Assembly: GCA_028696285.1 (NCBI GenBank)
Contig: JAQVHJ010000035.1
Location: 1-11,094 of the forward strand
Direction of reading: 5' to 3'
Origin: a bacterium
GTDB lineage: Bacteria > AUK180 > JAQVHJ01
Length of the DNA stretch: 11,094 nt
Shown here: in pieces, positions 1-6,913 of the stretch
Layout of the letters: each line of letters starts with the position of its first letter
Numbering within the stretch: the stretch's first letter is position 1
Translations under genes and position numbers: made by a program
Notes under the pieces: generated by a model
Seen by the model: the letters and a program-made list of their open reading frames with translations, nothing else
The model's database searches: none
Told to the model about the DNA's origin: nothing

Positions 1-3000
1 GATGCAATGCTTCCCAGATTATTCAATGCTGCTGCCTCCCCCCAAAAATCCCCGGTTTTTCTTGAGATTTCAAGGAAGACAGAAGTAAACTGCTCAGCTT
101 TTTCAAATTTATGTAATCGCTGGTATATAGAACCGAGGTTGCTCGAAAATGCCCCGATATCCTGCTGACTTCCAATTTCCTTTGCAAGTTCCAATCCTTT
201 AAAAAAAGAATCCTCAGCATTCTTCAATTTTCCAAGACTGAATTCGAGAGCACCTAACCTTGCCGTTGAAAGAAGAATCCCTTTCGGATCACCTATTTCC
301 TTTGCGATTTCATCCTCTTTTTTGAACATGCTCAAAGCTTTCTTGAAATCACCTCTGAAGTAATATACACTCCCTATATTTCCATAAGCTCTTGCAATTC
401 CCTGCCTGTTTCCTATTTTACGGCATACCTCAATTGATTTCAAATAAAACTCTTCCGCTTTCTGATTTTCACCTAATGAATTGAATCCGGAACCGAGACT
501 GTTATAAGTTCCGGCAAGTCCTGCATAATCATTTTTAAGTGTATAATACTCCAAAACCTCCTGTAAGATTTTTATAGCTTTTGTATATTCACCTTTTGAA
601 ACATAGGTATTCCCTAAATCAGTTTTGATTTCAATCTCCAGTTCCAAAATCCCTCGAGAAGTTTTCATCTCATTCAAATGCGGATACTTTTTCAGGATTT
701 CCTTTAACCGTTCAAGAGCCTCCTCTCCGTTCTTAATAGCTTTTTTATAATCTCCCTTGCATCGGTTTGTCCAGCATTCATTAGCGATGATCTCTATCTG
801 AACAAGGCTCAGGTCGGCCCCGGAAACCTTTCCCGAAACAAAGGTTTTTGCCTTTTCAAGATACTTAAAAGCGGTATTAAAATCGCCGGTATCTACGGAA
901 ATATTTGACAGGGCAATATACGTTTTTACGGCTAATTTAATATTTTCCCCGGAATTTTTTAATACTTCTTCAAAAGATTTTTGAGCTTCATTAAAATCAC
1001 TCGTCTTATAGTAAAGGTTTCCAAGTTCGAGATATGCTTCTGCAATCTTTTCTCTTTCGAAGTTATTATCCTTTTTCGCAAGTGTAAATCCTTTCTTATA
1101 TGAATCGACAGCTTCTTTATTAATGAATAAAGATGCTTTTTTATTCCCCGATCTGAAGAGATATTCTGCTGCTTTTTTTAATTCATCACCTATCTCAAAA
1201 TGATATGCAAGTTCATCAAGATATTCATCTAAATTTCCGAAATAGTGGGATTCCATTAAAGAACCTAATTTTTTATGGTATTCTTTTCTCTTCTTTTTTA
1301 AAATAGATTCATAAACAGTATCCCGGGTAATAATATGCCTGAATGAATAATCATGTTTGTCGGTTAAGGATATCTGTAATTCCTGAGAGAGATTCTCGAT
1401 TATATCCTTTTCCTTAATTATTTCAAGATCAGCAGAGAGTTCAGCTCCAAACTCAATCAAACTGTCCAGTAGTCTTGAAGAGAAATCCTTCCCGATAACA
1501 GATGCCGCCTGAATTATCATTTTAAGGTTCTCGTTAAGTTTGTCAATGCGCGAGATAATGAGTTTATTTAAATTCTCAGGGATAGAGATTTTTCCAGTCT
1601 CCTTTAATTCGGCAGTTTTTTTATTAATTATTATCTGCTCCTCATCCTTCAGGAGCTGAGCCAGTTCCCGAACAAAGAACGGATTCGCCCCGGATTTAGA
1701 GATTAGAAAATCATTTAATTTCTTTGAAATAGATCCGCACCTGAAAATATTACTAACGAGATCTGCGGTTTCTTTATCGTTTAAGTTGGTTAGATTGATA
1801 GTTTCAATTCCTTTCACTCCTTCAAGTTCAGGATAAACTGTTTCAGGCCGGGTAAGATATAACAGGATAAATTTACCCTTTTTAATCTCTGAATACATCC
1901 TGAAAGAAAATTGTAAGGTCTCCTCATCAAGCCAGTGAGAATCTTCAAATATAAAAATAACCCGGTTCTTTTCAGCTACGTCTTTTAACACTGATATGAA
2001 TAGATCCTGGATTATTCTGATACGGTCTTCCGGGCTCATTGCCTTAAGTACCTTTTCATCTTTCCCGTCAACCGCGAGGGAGAAGAAATATTTAATGAGG
2101 AAATACCATTGTTTCGGAAAATCCTTAATGGTAATAATAAAGTTGTCAAGTTTTCTCAAGATATTTTTAGGGGAGTCATTATCATTGATTTTAAAAATTA
2201 ATTTTAATAATTCCTTTAATCCGCGGAATGGAGAGCCCCGGAGATATTCAATTCCCCTGCATTCAAAAACATTAATTTCATAGGGGAGTGTCTTTCTGAA
2301 TTCATAGACCAGCTTAGATTTCCCGATTCCGGCTTCACCTTTAATCAATACGGTTTGCGGTTTCCCTGAGATTGATTTATCAAATAACTTCTTCAGTATT
2401 CCAAGTTCCTTTTTCCTCCCGACTATCTTGAACGTTTTATGCTCCCGTTCTCGATGGAGCTGTATTACTTTTTCCGGCTCATATATATTTACTTCGGCAT
2501 TTCTTCCTTTTACAGATACCATTCCCTGCTTTTTATATAGAATCTGGTCTTTGGTCAATTCCCAAATTTTTTCACTTACTAAAATCTGTCCTTTTTCTGC
2601 AGTACTTTCAAGGCGCTCTGCCAGATTAACGGTATCACCCATTACGGTATATTCCATCTTCTGTTCAGAACCAACCTGTCCTGCCATTACCATACCGTAA
2701 TTAATCCCTATTGACAATGAAAGCCCCTTAAAATCATTCATGGCTTCCATCATTTCCAGTCCGCAGAGTACGCTTCTCAGAGGATCGTCTTCATGTGATA
2801 TCGGTGCTCCGAAGAGTGCCATTACACAGTCTCCCATATACTTGTCAATATATCCTTCGTATTTATTTATCACATCACCTAAACGCTGAAAGATTACATT
2901 CATGTGAACAGCAACTTCTTCCGAACTAAGATTCAAACTCCATGAAGTGTATCCCGAAAGATCTGCAAATACAACAGCAACCTTCCGCCTGTCGCTCTTC

Positions 3001-3110
3001 CCGGGTGTAGGTTCTTGCTTTTTCTTGAGAATAAGTTCAAGTTTGATTCCGCAGCCGGCACAGAACCTTGCATTCTCAGGATTATTAAAACCGCATTCAG
3101 GGCATTTCAT
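1..3110 (-). CDS. Zinc-ribbon, class III nucleotide cyclase, STAND/AAA ATPase and TPR protein (3' end outside the window)
   Basis: Likely a cytoplasmic signalling protein that makes cAMP under control of an ATPase/TPR sensor half. The frame is open from ATG 3110-3108 to the window edge (1036 codons seen). Residues 1-21 form a zinc ribbon (C3, C6, C17, C20). The cyclase domain covers about 42-200: metal-binding D50 (FADLSGYT) and D94 (GDCVMALFG), adenine-specifying K151 and D159, then N162 and R166 in GDTVNLAERLE. All residues needed for activity are present, and K/D predicts ATP rather than GTP as substrate. A P-loop ATPase follows: Walker A GEAGIGKS at 258-265 and Walker B-like VIFIFEDSHWLDE around 385-396. 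From about residue 640 to the edge there are at least nine TPR-like helical pairs (e.g. ALNNLGSIA at the end). The order resembles mammalian soluble adenylyl cyclase and many bacterial cyclase-AAA-TPR proteins, but with one cyclase domain. The gene stands alone with its own promoter and a GAGGAAA ribosome binding site. The true C-terminus is not visible. Confidence 0.93.
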   Translation of the reverse strand, partial: MKCPECGFNNPENARFCAGCGIKLELILKKKQEPTPGKSDRRKVAVVFADLSGYTSWSLNLSSEEVAVHMNVIFQRLGDVINKYEGYIDKYMGDCVMALFGAPISHEDDPLRSVLCGLEMMEAMNDFKGLSLSIGINYGMVMAGQVGSEQKMEYTVMGDTVNLAERLESTAEKGQILVSEKIWELTKDQILYKKQGMVSVKGRNAEVNIYEPEKVIQLHREREHKTFKIVGRKKELGILKKLFDKSISGKPQTVLIKGEAGIGKSKLVYEFRKTLPYEINVFECRGIEYLRGSPFRGLKELLKLIFKINDNDSPKNILRKLDNFIITIKDFPKQWYFLIKYFFSLAVDGKDEKVLKAMSPEDRIRIIQDLFISVLKDVAEKNRVIFIFEDSHWLDEETLQFSFRMYSEIKKGKFILLYLTRPETVYPELEGVKGIETINLTNLNDKETADLVSNIFRCGSISKKLNDFLISKSGANPFFVRELAQLLKDEEQIIINKKTAELKETGKISIPENLNKLIISRIDKLNENLKMIIQAASVIGKDFSSRLLDSLIEFGAELSADLEIIKEKDIIENLSQELQISLTDKHDYSFRHIITRDTVYESILKKKRKEYHKKLGSLMESHYFGNLDEYLDELAYHFEIGDELKKAAEYLFRSGNKKASLFINKEAVDSYKKGFTLAKKDNNFEREKIAEAYLELGNLYYKTSDFNEAQKSFEEVLKNSGENIKLAVKTYIALSNISVDTGDFNTAFKYLEKAKTFVSGKVSGADLSLVQIEIIANECWTNRCKGDYKKAIKNGEEALERLKEILKKYPHLNEMKTSRGILELEIEIKTDLGNTYVSKGEYTKAIKILQEVLEYYTLKNDYAGLAGTYNSLGSGFNSLGENQKAEEFYLKSIEVCRKIGNRQGIARAYGNIGSVYYFRGDFKKALSMFKKEDEIAKEIGDPKGILLSTARLGALEFSLGKLKNAEDSFFKGLELAKEIGSQQDIGAFSSNLGSIYQRLHKFEKAEQFTSVFLEISRKTGDFWGEAAALNNLGSIA

Positions 3111-3113
3111 ATA

Positions 3114-3168
3114 TTTCCTCTTTTTTTTATTTAGAGTAAATTATAACAAAAAAAATTCAAATATTCAA
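3114..3168 (-). promoter_or_regulatory. Promoter and ribosome binding site of the cyclase gene
   Basis: Read on the minus strand, -35 TTGAAT (3163-3168) and -10 TATAAT (3140-3145) are separated by exactly 17 bp, a near-consensus sigma70-type promoter. Transcription should begin near 3133. That leaves a leader of about 23 nt containing AGAGGAAA (3114-3121), placed correctly for the ATG at 3110. No operator palindrome is obvious here. Confidence 0.72.
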
Positions 3169-3277
3169 GGAAAATAAAAAATTCGGCAATTTATATTCCG
3201 TTCCATATTACTACAGGTTTTCAATCGAAACCTTTTATGATGACCTTCACATATCTGCAAATATAATAACGTTATTC

Positions 3278-3314
3278 GTCATTGCGATGGGTTGTATACA
3301 ACCCGAAGCAATCT
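3278..3314. repeat. REP-like extragenic palindrome
   Basis: The element begins GTCATTGCGA and ends GAAGCAATCT, the hallmark of a widespread class of environmental REP-like sequences. Its centre is a perfect 16-bp palindrome (GGGTTGTA/TACAACCC, 3289-3304). A related copy with a different centre lies at 7061-7097. Confidence 0.7.
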
Positions 3315-3450
3315 ATTCCTAGAAATGGATACTCTTTAGTCCCAAACCTTACATGGTTCATGGAAGAACTGATTTATATACTGTGTCCTCTCCTGTGAAA
3401 AATTCAACGCTGCTGAATTTTTAGTTCTTTCAGGACATGATGGTAAGTAA

Positions 3451-3470
3451 CCCCGGTCTTCAGACCGGGG
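3451..3470. repeat. GC-rich hairpin with 9-bp arms
   Basis: Arms CCCCGGTCT and AGACCGGGG flank a 2-bp centre, a perfect short inverted repeat in an otherwise AT-rich tract. It may be a REP-type element or a bidirectional terminator stem. No T-run follows on either strand, so I favour a REP-type repeat. Confidence 0.6.
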
Positions 3471-3768
3471 TATTGATACTCTGATATCTATTTGCGAAGT
3501 TCTGAAAAACACTTTCAACATCTAAATAAAAATGTAATGTTAATAAGCAATAACTTATCAATTGTCAACCCAACAAAAATTAAACAGTAATTAGTAAAGA
3601 TAGATTAAGTAAAGTCATGGTTATTCTTTATTTTATATTTTCCCATTCATTTCCTCCCTTTCCCTGTTGATTCAGGTTAATCCGTAACATTTATTGTGAT
3701 CGGTAAACTGTAATCTGTGATCGATAATTTACCTTTCTTTCTCTCTCTTTTTCTTGTCAGTGTGGTCC

Positions 3769-4069
3769 CCCGATTTTGTGGAACCTTCATCGGGACTGCA
3801 TTGTGAGTGGTAGGTGGAGGGTGGAGTGTGGAAAGTGGAATGAATACTTAAAAGATAAATCTTATGCTCGCAGCGAATTACGATTTATATATTTTCTTCT
3901 TAATCGTGATAATCCTGCGACAAGCAAAGCGAAGTCGTCCCGATGTTTCAAGGAAACTATCGGGATCATTCTTCTCGCATCCACAGTTTTGTTAAGCATC
4001 AATTGATCTAAACATGCGCAACAACATTTAAAATGCGATATTCCCAATTTTCAATTTTCAATCTAAAAT
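3769..4069. repeat. Direct duplication, copy 1 (about 300 bp)
   Basis: Nearly identical to 4869-5176, with about six substitutions and one 7-bp indel. It opens with a CCCGAT...ATCGGG stem (3769-3794). A short array of 7-bp units of type NGTGGAR follows (about 3812-3840), then a second CCCGAT/ATCGGG stem with GTTTC/GAAAC inner arms (3939-3964), and it ends in TTTTCAA heptads. Short open frames on both strands change amino acids between the copies, so the tract is not coding. Confidence 0.9.
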
Positions 4070-4075
4070 TCAATG

Positions 4076-4099
4076 TAGTGCACCCGACGTGGTGCACTA
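4076..4099. repeat. Hairpin inserted in a TTTTCAA heptad tract
   Basis: Arms TAGTGCACC and GGTGCACTA (9 bp, perfect) flank a 6-bp centre. In the sister copy (5150-5195) and at 8391-8421 the TTTTCAA heptads run on without this hairpin, so it looks like an insertion of a small palindromic element into the heptad tract. Confidence 0.65.
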
Positions 4100-4129
4100 T
4101 CAATTTTCAATTAAAAATATCCCCTCCAT

Positions 4130-4170
4130 GTTCGATGTTTATCCCGAACGAATGTGAAGGATCTCTCCAT
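4130..4170. repeat. 41-bp GTTCGAT...GGATCTCTCCAT element, copy 1
   Basis: The same 41 bp recurs at 7127-7167. In both places it sits between CTCC(A/G)TG on the left and TCTCCAT on the right, that is, inside what is elsewhere an uninterrupted CTCCGTG-type nonamer word. It contains GTTCG/CGAAC short inverted arms and the CGAATGTGAAGGATCTC string typical of REP-like sequences. Confidence 0.65.
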
Positions 4171-4212
4171 GGTAAAAAATCTTTCATATTTCGAATTACT
4201 GTTCACATTTTC

Positions 4213-4251
4213 CATCACCACTCTCCACACTCCACCTTCCACTCTCCACTA
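4213..4251 (-). repeat. Left inverted repeat built of CTCCAC heptads
   Basis: A 39-bp tract of degenerate 7-bp units (CATCACC, ACTCTCC, ACACTCC, ACCTTCC, ACTCTCC, ...). It matches the reverse complement of 4593-4631 at 33 of 39 positions, ungapped. The two tracts bound a 341-bp interior that holds the HEPN gene remnant. Confidence 0.75.
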
Positions 4252-4353
4252 TGATAAAAATGAAAGAACCGTCCCTGATTTTTTTAATATGCTCTGCAAT
4301 CTGGCAATTTTCCCCTGTTTAATGTTGATTATCGTGTTTATTTACGGAGGTTT

Positions 4354-4590
4354 TTAGTGATTTATTTGTTTTATCAGGCCTGTAATATGTTTAATTAATG
4401 AATTTGATTCAGCCAGGTATTCTGATATTTCTGTTCTGCTGACATGGATCCCGCCTTGGTAAATATCAGCATTTCTTCTCTGTCTCATATCCTGAAACAA
4501 TGCAACAGAATCATGGAATTCCTTCCCAAGCATTTCCGAGACGGTATCAATAAGTATCTTATGATGTCCGGGAATCGATCTTAGTTTATA
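4354..4590 (-). pseudogene. C-terminal remnant of a HEPN-domain protein
   Basis: The minus strand reads 78 sense codons to a TAA at 4356-4354, with protein-like composition unlike the surrounding repeats. The reading begins YKLRSIPGHHK and contains MRQRRNADIYQGG, matching the PGHH region and the RRNxxxY motif of HEPN proteins. HEPN proteins are often ribonuclease toxins paired with MNT nucleotidyltransferase antitoxins. The frame extends upstream only through heptad repeat sequence to a stop at 4641-4639, with no start codon before the domain. The N-terminal half is therefore missing and the breakpoint coincides with the right heptad repeat (4593-4631). I see no MNT partner. The function is presumably lost. 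The family call rests on motif recognition only. Confidence 0.68.
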
Positions 4591-4592
4591 AC

Positions 4593-4631
4593 TAGTGGAG
4601 AATGGAATGTGGAGCGTGGAGTGTGATAATG
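4593..4631 (+). repeat. Right inverted repeat built of GTGGAG heptads
   Basis: Units AGTGGAG, AATGGAA, TGTGGAG and CGTGGAG, then a degenerate end. It is the inverted partner of 4213-4251 and belongs to the same 7-bp family as the tracts near 3812, 4910 and 8798. It abuts the broken 5' end of the HEPN remnant. Confidence 0.75.
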
Positions 4632-4868
4632 GTAGATTTTATTAATAAGTAAATAGCAATTTATCTTTCCAGTTTTTTTTATTTTACATTTGATATTTTC
4701 CCATCAATTCCCCTCAGTTCCCTGTTATATTATCTTCTTATTTTTTCTTCTTAATCCCGTTAATCACTGTCAAAATCACATTCACATGATTATTAAGTAA
4801 CGATTGCTATCTGGCTCATTATATCATAATCAATTAACATCAATTAAGTATTTCTATCAGCGTGTTCT
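4632..4868. repeat. Gene-free tract with two repeat words and a diverged array module
   Basis: It contains a decamer word (TTCCCATCAA, TTCCCCTCAG, TTCCCTGTTA at 4698-4727) and a nonamer word (TTAATCCCG, TTAATCACT, GTCAAAATC at 4751-4777). A diverged copy of the linker found in the 7112-8720 array follows, with its anchor (GGCTCAT in place of GGTTCAG) at 4813-4819. No coding frame is supported. Confidence 0.65.
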
Positions 4869-5176
4869 CCCGATTTTGTGGAACCTTCATCGGGACTGCA
4901 TTGTGAGTGGTAGGTGGAGGGTGGAGTGTGGAGCGTGGAAAGTGGAATGAATACTTAAAAGATAAATCTTATGCTCGCAGCGAATTACGATTTATATATT
5001 TTCTTCTTAATCCTGATAATCCTGCGACAAGCAAAGCGAAGTCGTCCCGATGTTTCAAGGAAACTATCGGGATCATTCTTCTTACATTCACTGTTTTGTT
5101 AAGCATCAATTGATCTAAACATGCGCAACAACATTTACAATGCGATATTCCCAATTTTCAATTTTCAATCTAAAAT
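4869..5176. repeat. Direct duplication, copy 2 (about 308 bp)
   Basis: The sister of 3769-4069, lying 1100 bp downstream. It carries one extra 7-bp unit in the NGTGGAR tract (units GGTGGAG, TGTGGAG, CGTGGAA, AGTGGAA), which shifts the offset from 1100 to 1107. It also has about six scattered substitutions. The last ~120 bp resemble a third, partial copy near 7741-7850. Confidence 0.9.
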
Positions 5177-5321
5177 CTTCAATTTTCAATTGTATATATT
5201 CTCTCCGTGGTGAAAAATCACATTCAACCGCTTTTCAAGTATCTTTCGCTTTTTGGTTCTAAGTAACAAGTTTATTTTAATACAAATATTTCTAGAACTA
5301 GGTACTAGAACTGCTTATTCA
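5177..5321. repeat. TTTTCAA heptads plus one degenerate array module
   Basis: The copy-2 duplication runs into TTTTCAA heptads, a single CTCCGTGGT word (5203-5211) and the linker sequence of the array, with its GGTTCTA anchor at 5255-5261. It is an isolated outlier of the array at 7112-8720. Nothing coding is visible. Confidence 0.6.
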
Positions 5322-5426
5322 GTTGACCGTTCCCCGTTAACCGTTCCCCATTCACCGTTTACCGTTCACCGTTAACCGTTTACCGTTCACCGTTTACCGT
5401 TCACCGTTTACCGTTTACTGTTCACC
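5322..5426. repeat. Array of 15 heptanucleotides, consensus GTTYACC
   Basis: Fifteen uninterrupted 7-bp units (GTTGACC, GTTCCCC, GTTAACC, GTTCCCC, ATTCACC, then mostly GTTTACC alternating with GTTCACC). The last two units cover the final three codons and the stop of hipT, so the array has grown into the 3' end of the gene. A four-unit version with the same first two units and the same last unit lies at 8894-8921. Confidence 0.93.
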
Positions 5427-6332
5427 TTTTTCCAGTCTTCCGATTCGTTCTTTTACAATCCCCGTAAGGTTTTGGATGAATTCGGGAGAGAGCATTGAGT
5501 CTTTAATCAGATCCAGGATCAGCGCTTTTTTTGATATGATCCTTTCTGTTATCTTATAAGGTATATTAAATCTATCCGAGAACTGAAGGAAATCATTAAT
5601 CGTCAATTTATTACTCTTTCCGTTTATGGGAAGGGCAGAGTCCTCCTCATCCGGGAGAAGTAACTTTGAAGAAACCATATCATAAGAAGGGGATAGCCGG
5701 ATATTATTTAAGCTTGTATAATTAATGGAATAATTTTTCAAATGCGCATCGCCGTTTCCTATAATGAAGGAGAATAACACCCGCTCATATAATAATTGAA
5801 TATCCAGGTTCGGAAACTCCGCGATCTCCAAAAGTTTATTCGCAATCTGTTCAATAGACCCGGTATATTTATCCTTGGTTGTTTTCCCTAACACCTGGCA
5901 GAAATCTTCCTGGTTAATCTTTTTCCCATTAACCCGGTCAAATCTCTTTACTAAATAGGCATAGCTCCCGTCCTTTAATTTCAATAACGTATGAGGCGGG
6001 GTATCAATCCCTAACTTTTGTGCGATTGTCATGCACAGGTTTTCATTCTCCGGTAACTCAGGAAAGGTATTGGTCTGGGGTTTGAGAATAAACTCACCAT
6101 CCTTAACAACCGTAACCAATTCCTTAGATTCCCTATCCAATCTCATTGATAACTTCGGCTGTACCCCGGAGATCGAGAGCTTACCTGCCATCTTCTGCGC
6201 TTCAAAAATGATATCATTAAGTGAAAAATTCAGTTTGGGAATATAGGATACACCAAATAAGGAACGTCTGCATTTCAAATGCATTAATTCCCCGGGTTTA
6301 ATTGATTCACCGCAAATCAGACACCCGTTCAT
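5415..6332 (-). CDS. hipT: HipT-like serine/threonine kinase toxin (HipA C-terminal kinase)
   Basis: A 305-residue kinase toxin matching the C-terminal part of HipA. Characterised relatives phosphorylate an aminoacyl-tRNA synthetase and stop translation (HipA: GltX; HipT of E. coli O127: TrpS). The target here is unknown. The N-terminus has a possible metal site, C4-x2-C7 with H18 and C21, seen in many stand-alone HipA-like kinases. A Gly-rich loop with an SIS motif (S53, S55 in SISGVQPKLS) corresponds to the autophosphorylated serines of HipT. Then come ATP-binding K84 (FILKP), ENENLCM (95-101), VKRFDR (128-133), catalytic D195 and N200 in GNGDAHLKN, and metal-binding D218 in SYDMVSS. All key residues are intact, so the kinase should be active. 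The start ATG overlaps the hipS stop as ATGA, suggesting translational coupling. The last codons (GEQ) and the TAA come from a heptanucleotide array. Confidence 0.92.
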   Translation of the reverse strand: MNGCLICGESIKPGELMHLKCRRSLFGVSYIPKLNFSLNDIIFEAQKMAGKLSISGVQPKLSMRLDRESKELVTVVKDGEFILKPQTNTFPELPENENLCMTIAQKLGIDTPPHTLLKLKDGSYAYLVKRFDRVNGKKINQEDFCQVLGKTTKDKYTGSIEQIANKLLEIAEFPNLDIQLLYERVLFSFIIGNGDAHLKNYSINYTSLNNIRLSPSYDMVSSKLLLPDEEDSALPINGKSNKLTINDFLQFSDRFNIPYKITERIISKKALILDLIKDSMLSPEFIQNLTGIVKERIGRLEKGEQ

Positions 6333-6652
6333 GATATCCTCTCAATGGTTACCGAGCCGACGGTATCTTCACAAGTTCCTAATAAAATTCCGAATAAATC
6401 ACTCTTGTCAAGCTTCAACTTCATTAAAATGATCTCTAAATACCATCCTTCCGGGATCAGACCCTGGAAGAAGGGGAATAACTCCCTGCTCTCATAAGAT
6501 TGGCTGCGGACAGGAAGTGTGACCGAAACCGGAACAGGGGAATCAAGAAAATCATCAGAATATGTGAAACGGTACCCGCGTTCCGTCTCTTCCAATACCC
6601 CGGCCTTCCGATCATTTAAATAAACATAAGCCTGTCTAAATCTTTGGTTCAT
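6329..6652 (-). CDS. hipS: HipS-like protein (HipA N-terminal subdomain 1)
   Basis: A 107-residue protein equal to the N-terminal 'Couple_hipA' subdomain of HipA encoded on its own. Landmarks are the start AYVYLNDRKAGVL, the PVSVTLPVRS stretch, FFQGLIPEGW (about 61-70) and the end EDTVGSVTIERI. In the E. coli O127 HipBST system HipS is the actual antitoxin that binds and inhibits HipT. The same role is likely here. I chose ATG 6652-6650: it sits after GGAGA at a workable distance, and the first residues match HipA N-termini. A longer frame starting at 6784 runs antiparallel in meaning to hipB (same strand, other frame) and its extra 44 residues are not HipA-like. The gene overlaps the end of hipB by 17 bp and hipT by 4 bp. 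Confidence 0.88.
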   Translation of the reverse strand: MNQRFRQAYVYLNDRKAGVLEETERGYRFTYSDDFLDSPVPVSVTLPVRSQSYESRELFPFFQGLIPEGWYLEIILMKLKLDKSDLFGILLGTCEDTVGSVTIERIS

Positions 6653-6842
6653 TCTTAACAATCTCCAAATGACAATTAAAAAACTCCAAAACCTGGTTAA
6701 CCTTATCCAGGCGAACCGTGGGTTTTCCCTGTTCCAGTTCCCTGATAAAACGCAAACCGACCCCGGCACGAAGGGATAACTCATGTTGAGTTAACCCGGA
6801 ACGATTCCTTAACTCCTTCACCTTTAAACCAAAATCATTCAT
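6636..6842 (-). CDS. hipB: HipB-like XRE-family helix-turn-helix antitoxin/repressor
   Basis: A 68-residue DNA-binding protein with one XRE/Cro helix-turn-helix (about residues 5-60): VKELRNRSGLTQHELSLRAG, then the recognition-helix region VGLRFIRELEQGK and the LDKVNQVLEFFN tail typical of HipB. It is first in the operon hipB-hipS-hipT. It should repress the operon through the palindromes at 6887-7032 and may also strengthen inhibition of HipT by HipS. The start ATG 6842-6840 follows AGGTAAGGGAA. Confidence 0.92.
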   Translation of the reverse strand: MNDFGLKVKELRNRSGLTQHELSLRAGVGLRFIRELEQGKPTVRLDKVNQVLEFFNCHLEIVKNEPKI

Positions 6843-6884
6843 TTTCCCTTACCTGCCTTTTCATTTTCATTATTCCTATACCTT

Positions 6885-6913
6885 ATTATACACCCTTTAG
6901 GGTATAAAGTCAA
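6885..6913 (-). promoter_or_regulatory. hipBST promoter
   Basis: On the minus strand, -35 TTGACT (6908-6913), a 17-bp spacer and -10 TATAAT (6885-6890). This is close to the sigma70 consensus, with the first base near 6878 and a leader of about 36 nt. The spacer is occupied by operator O1, so a bound repressor would exclude RNA polymerase directly. Confidence 0.82.

Larger units (their letters stand above)
3178..3768. other. Intergenic tract without genes, holding small palindromes
   Basis: There is no coding signature. It contains a REP-like element (3278-3314), a small inverted repeat AATTCA/TGAATT (3401-3419), a CCCCGGTCT hairpin (3451-3470) and a degenerate three-unit decamer word starting TTCCC (3640-3649, 3650-3659, 3660-3669). 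The decamer word recurs at 4698-4727 and 8669-8698. Short open frames here read through these repeats and are not credible genes. Confidence 0.7.

Noticed and set aside
3336..3521. 61-residue minus-strand frame
   Set aside because: It runs through the CCCCGGTCT hairpin and another inverted repeat, with no recognisable domain or start signals.
3862..4047. 61-residue minus-strand frame, also present at 4969-5154, as a conserved small gene
   Set aside because: It is shared only because the DNA is duplicated. About four of six substitutions change the amino acid, the frame crosses hairpins and heptads, and there is no ribosome binding site.
4263..4290. AACCGTCCCTGATTTTT string as the edge of a REP-associated transposase gene
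   Set aside because: The string recalls sequences found near Y1-type transposases, but no transposase coding sequence is visible on either strand, so only a repeat trace can be claimed.
4154..4357. 67-residue plus-strand frame with a hydrophobic end, as a small membrane protein or toxin
   Set aside because: Most of it is translated heptad and REP-like repeat, and its end lies opposite the HEPN remnant. The only protein-like signal in the area is on the minus strand.
6329..6332. Frameshifted or broken hipA
   Set aside because: The split lies at the subdomain boundary, both parts have proper starts, and the junction is an ATGA overlap. This fits a natural HipS/HipT pair, not a mutation.
6653..6784. 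A 44-residue N-terminal extension of HipS from an ATG at 6784
   Set aside because: It overlaps most of hipB in another frame. The extension has no HipA similarity, and the ATG at 6652 has a GGAG site and a HipA-like N-terminus.
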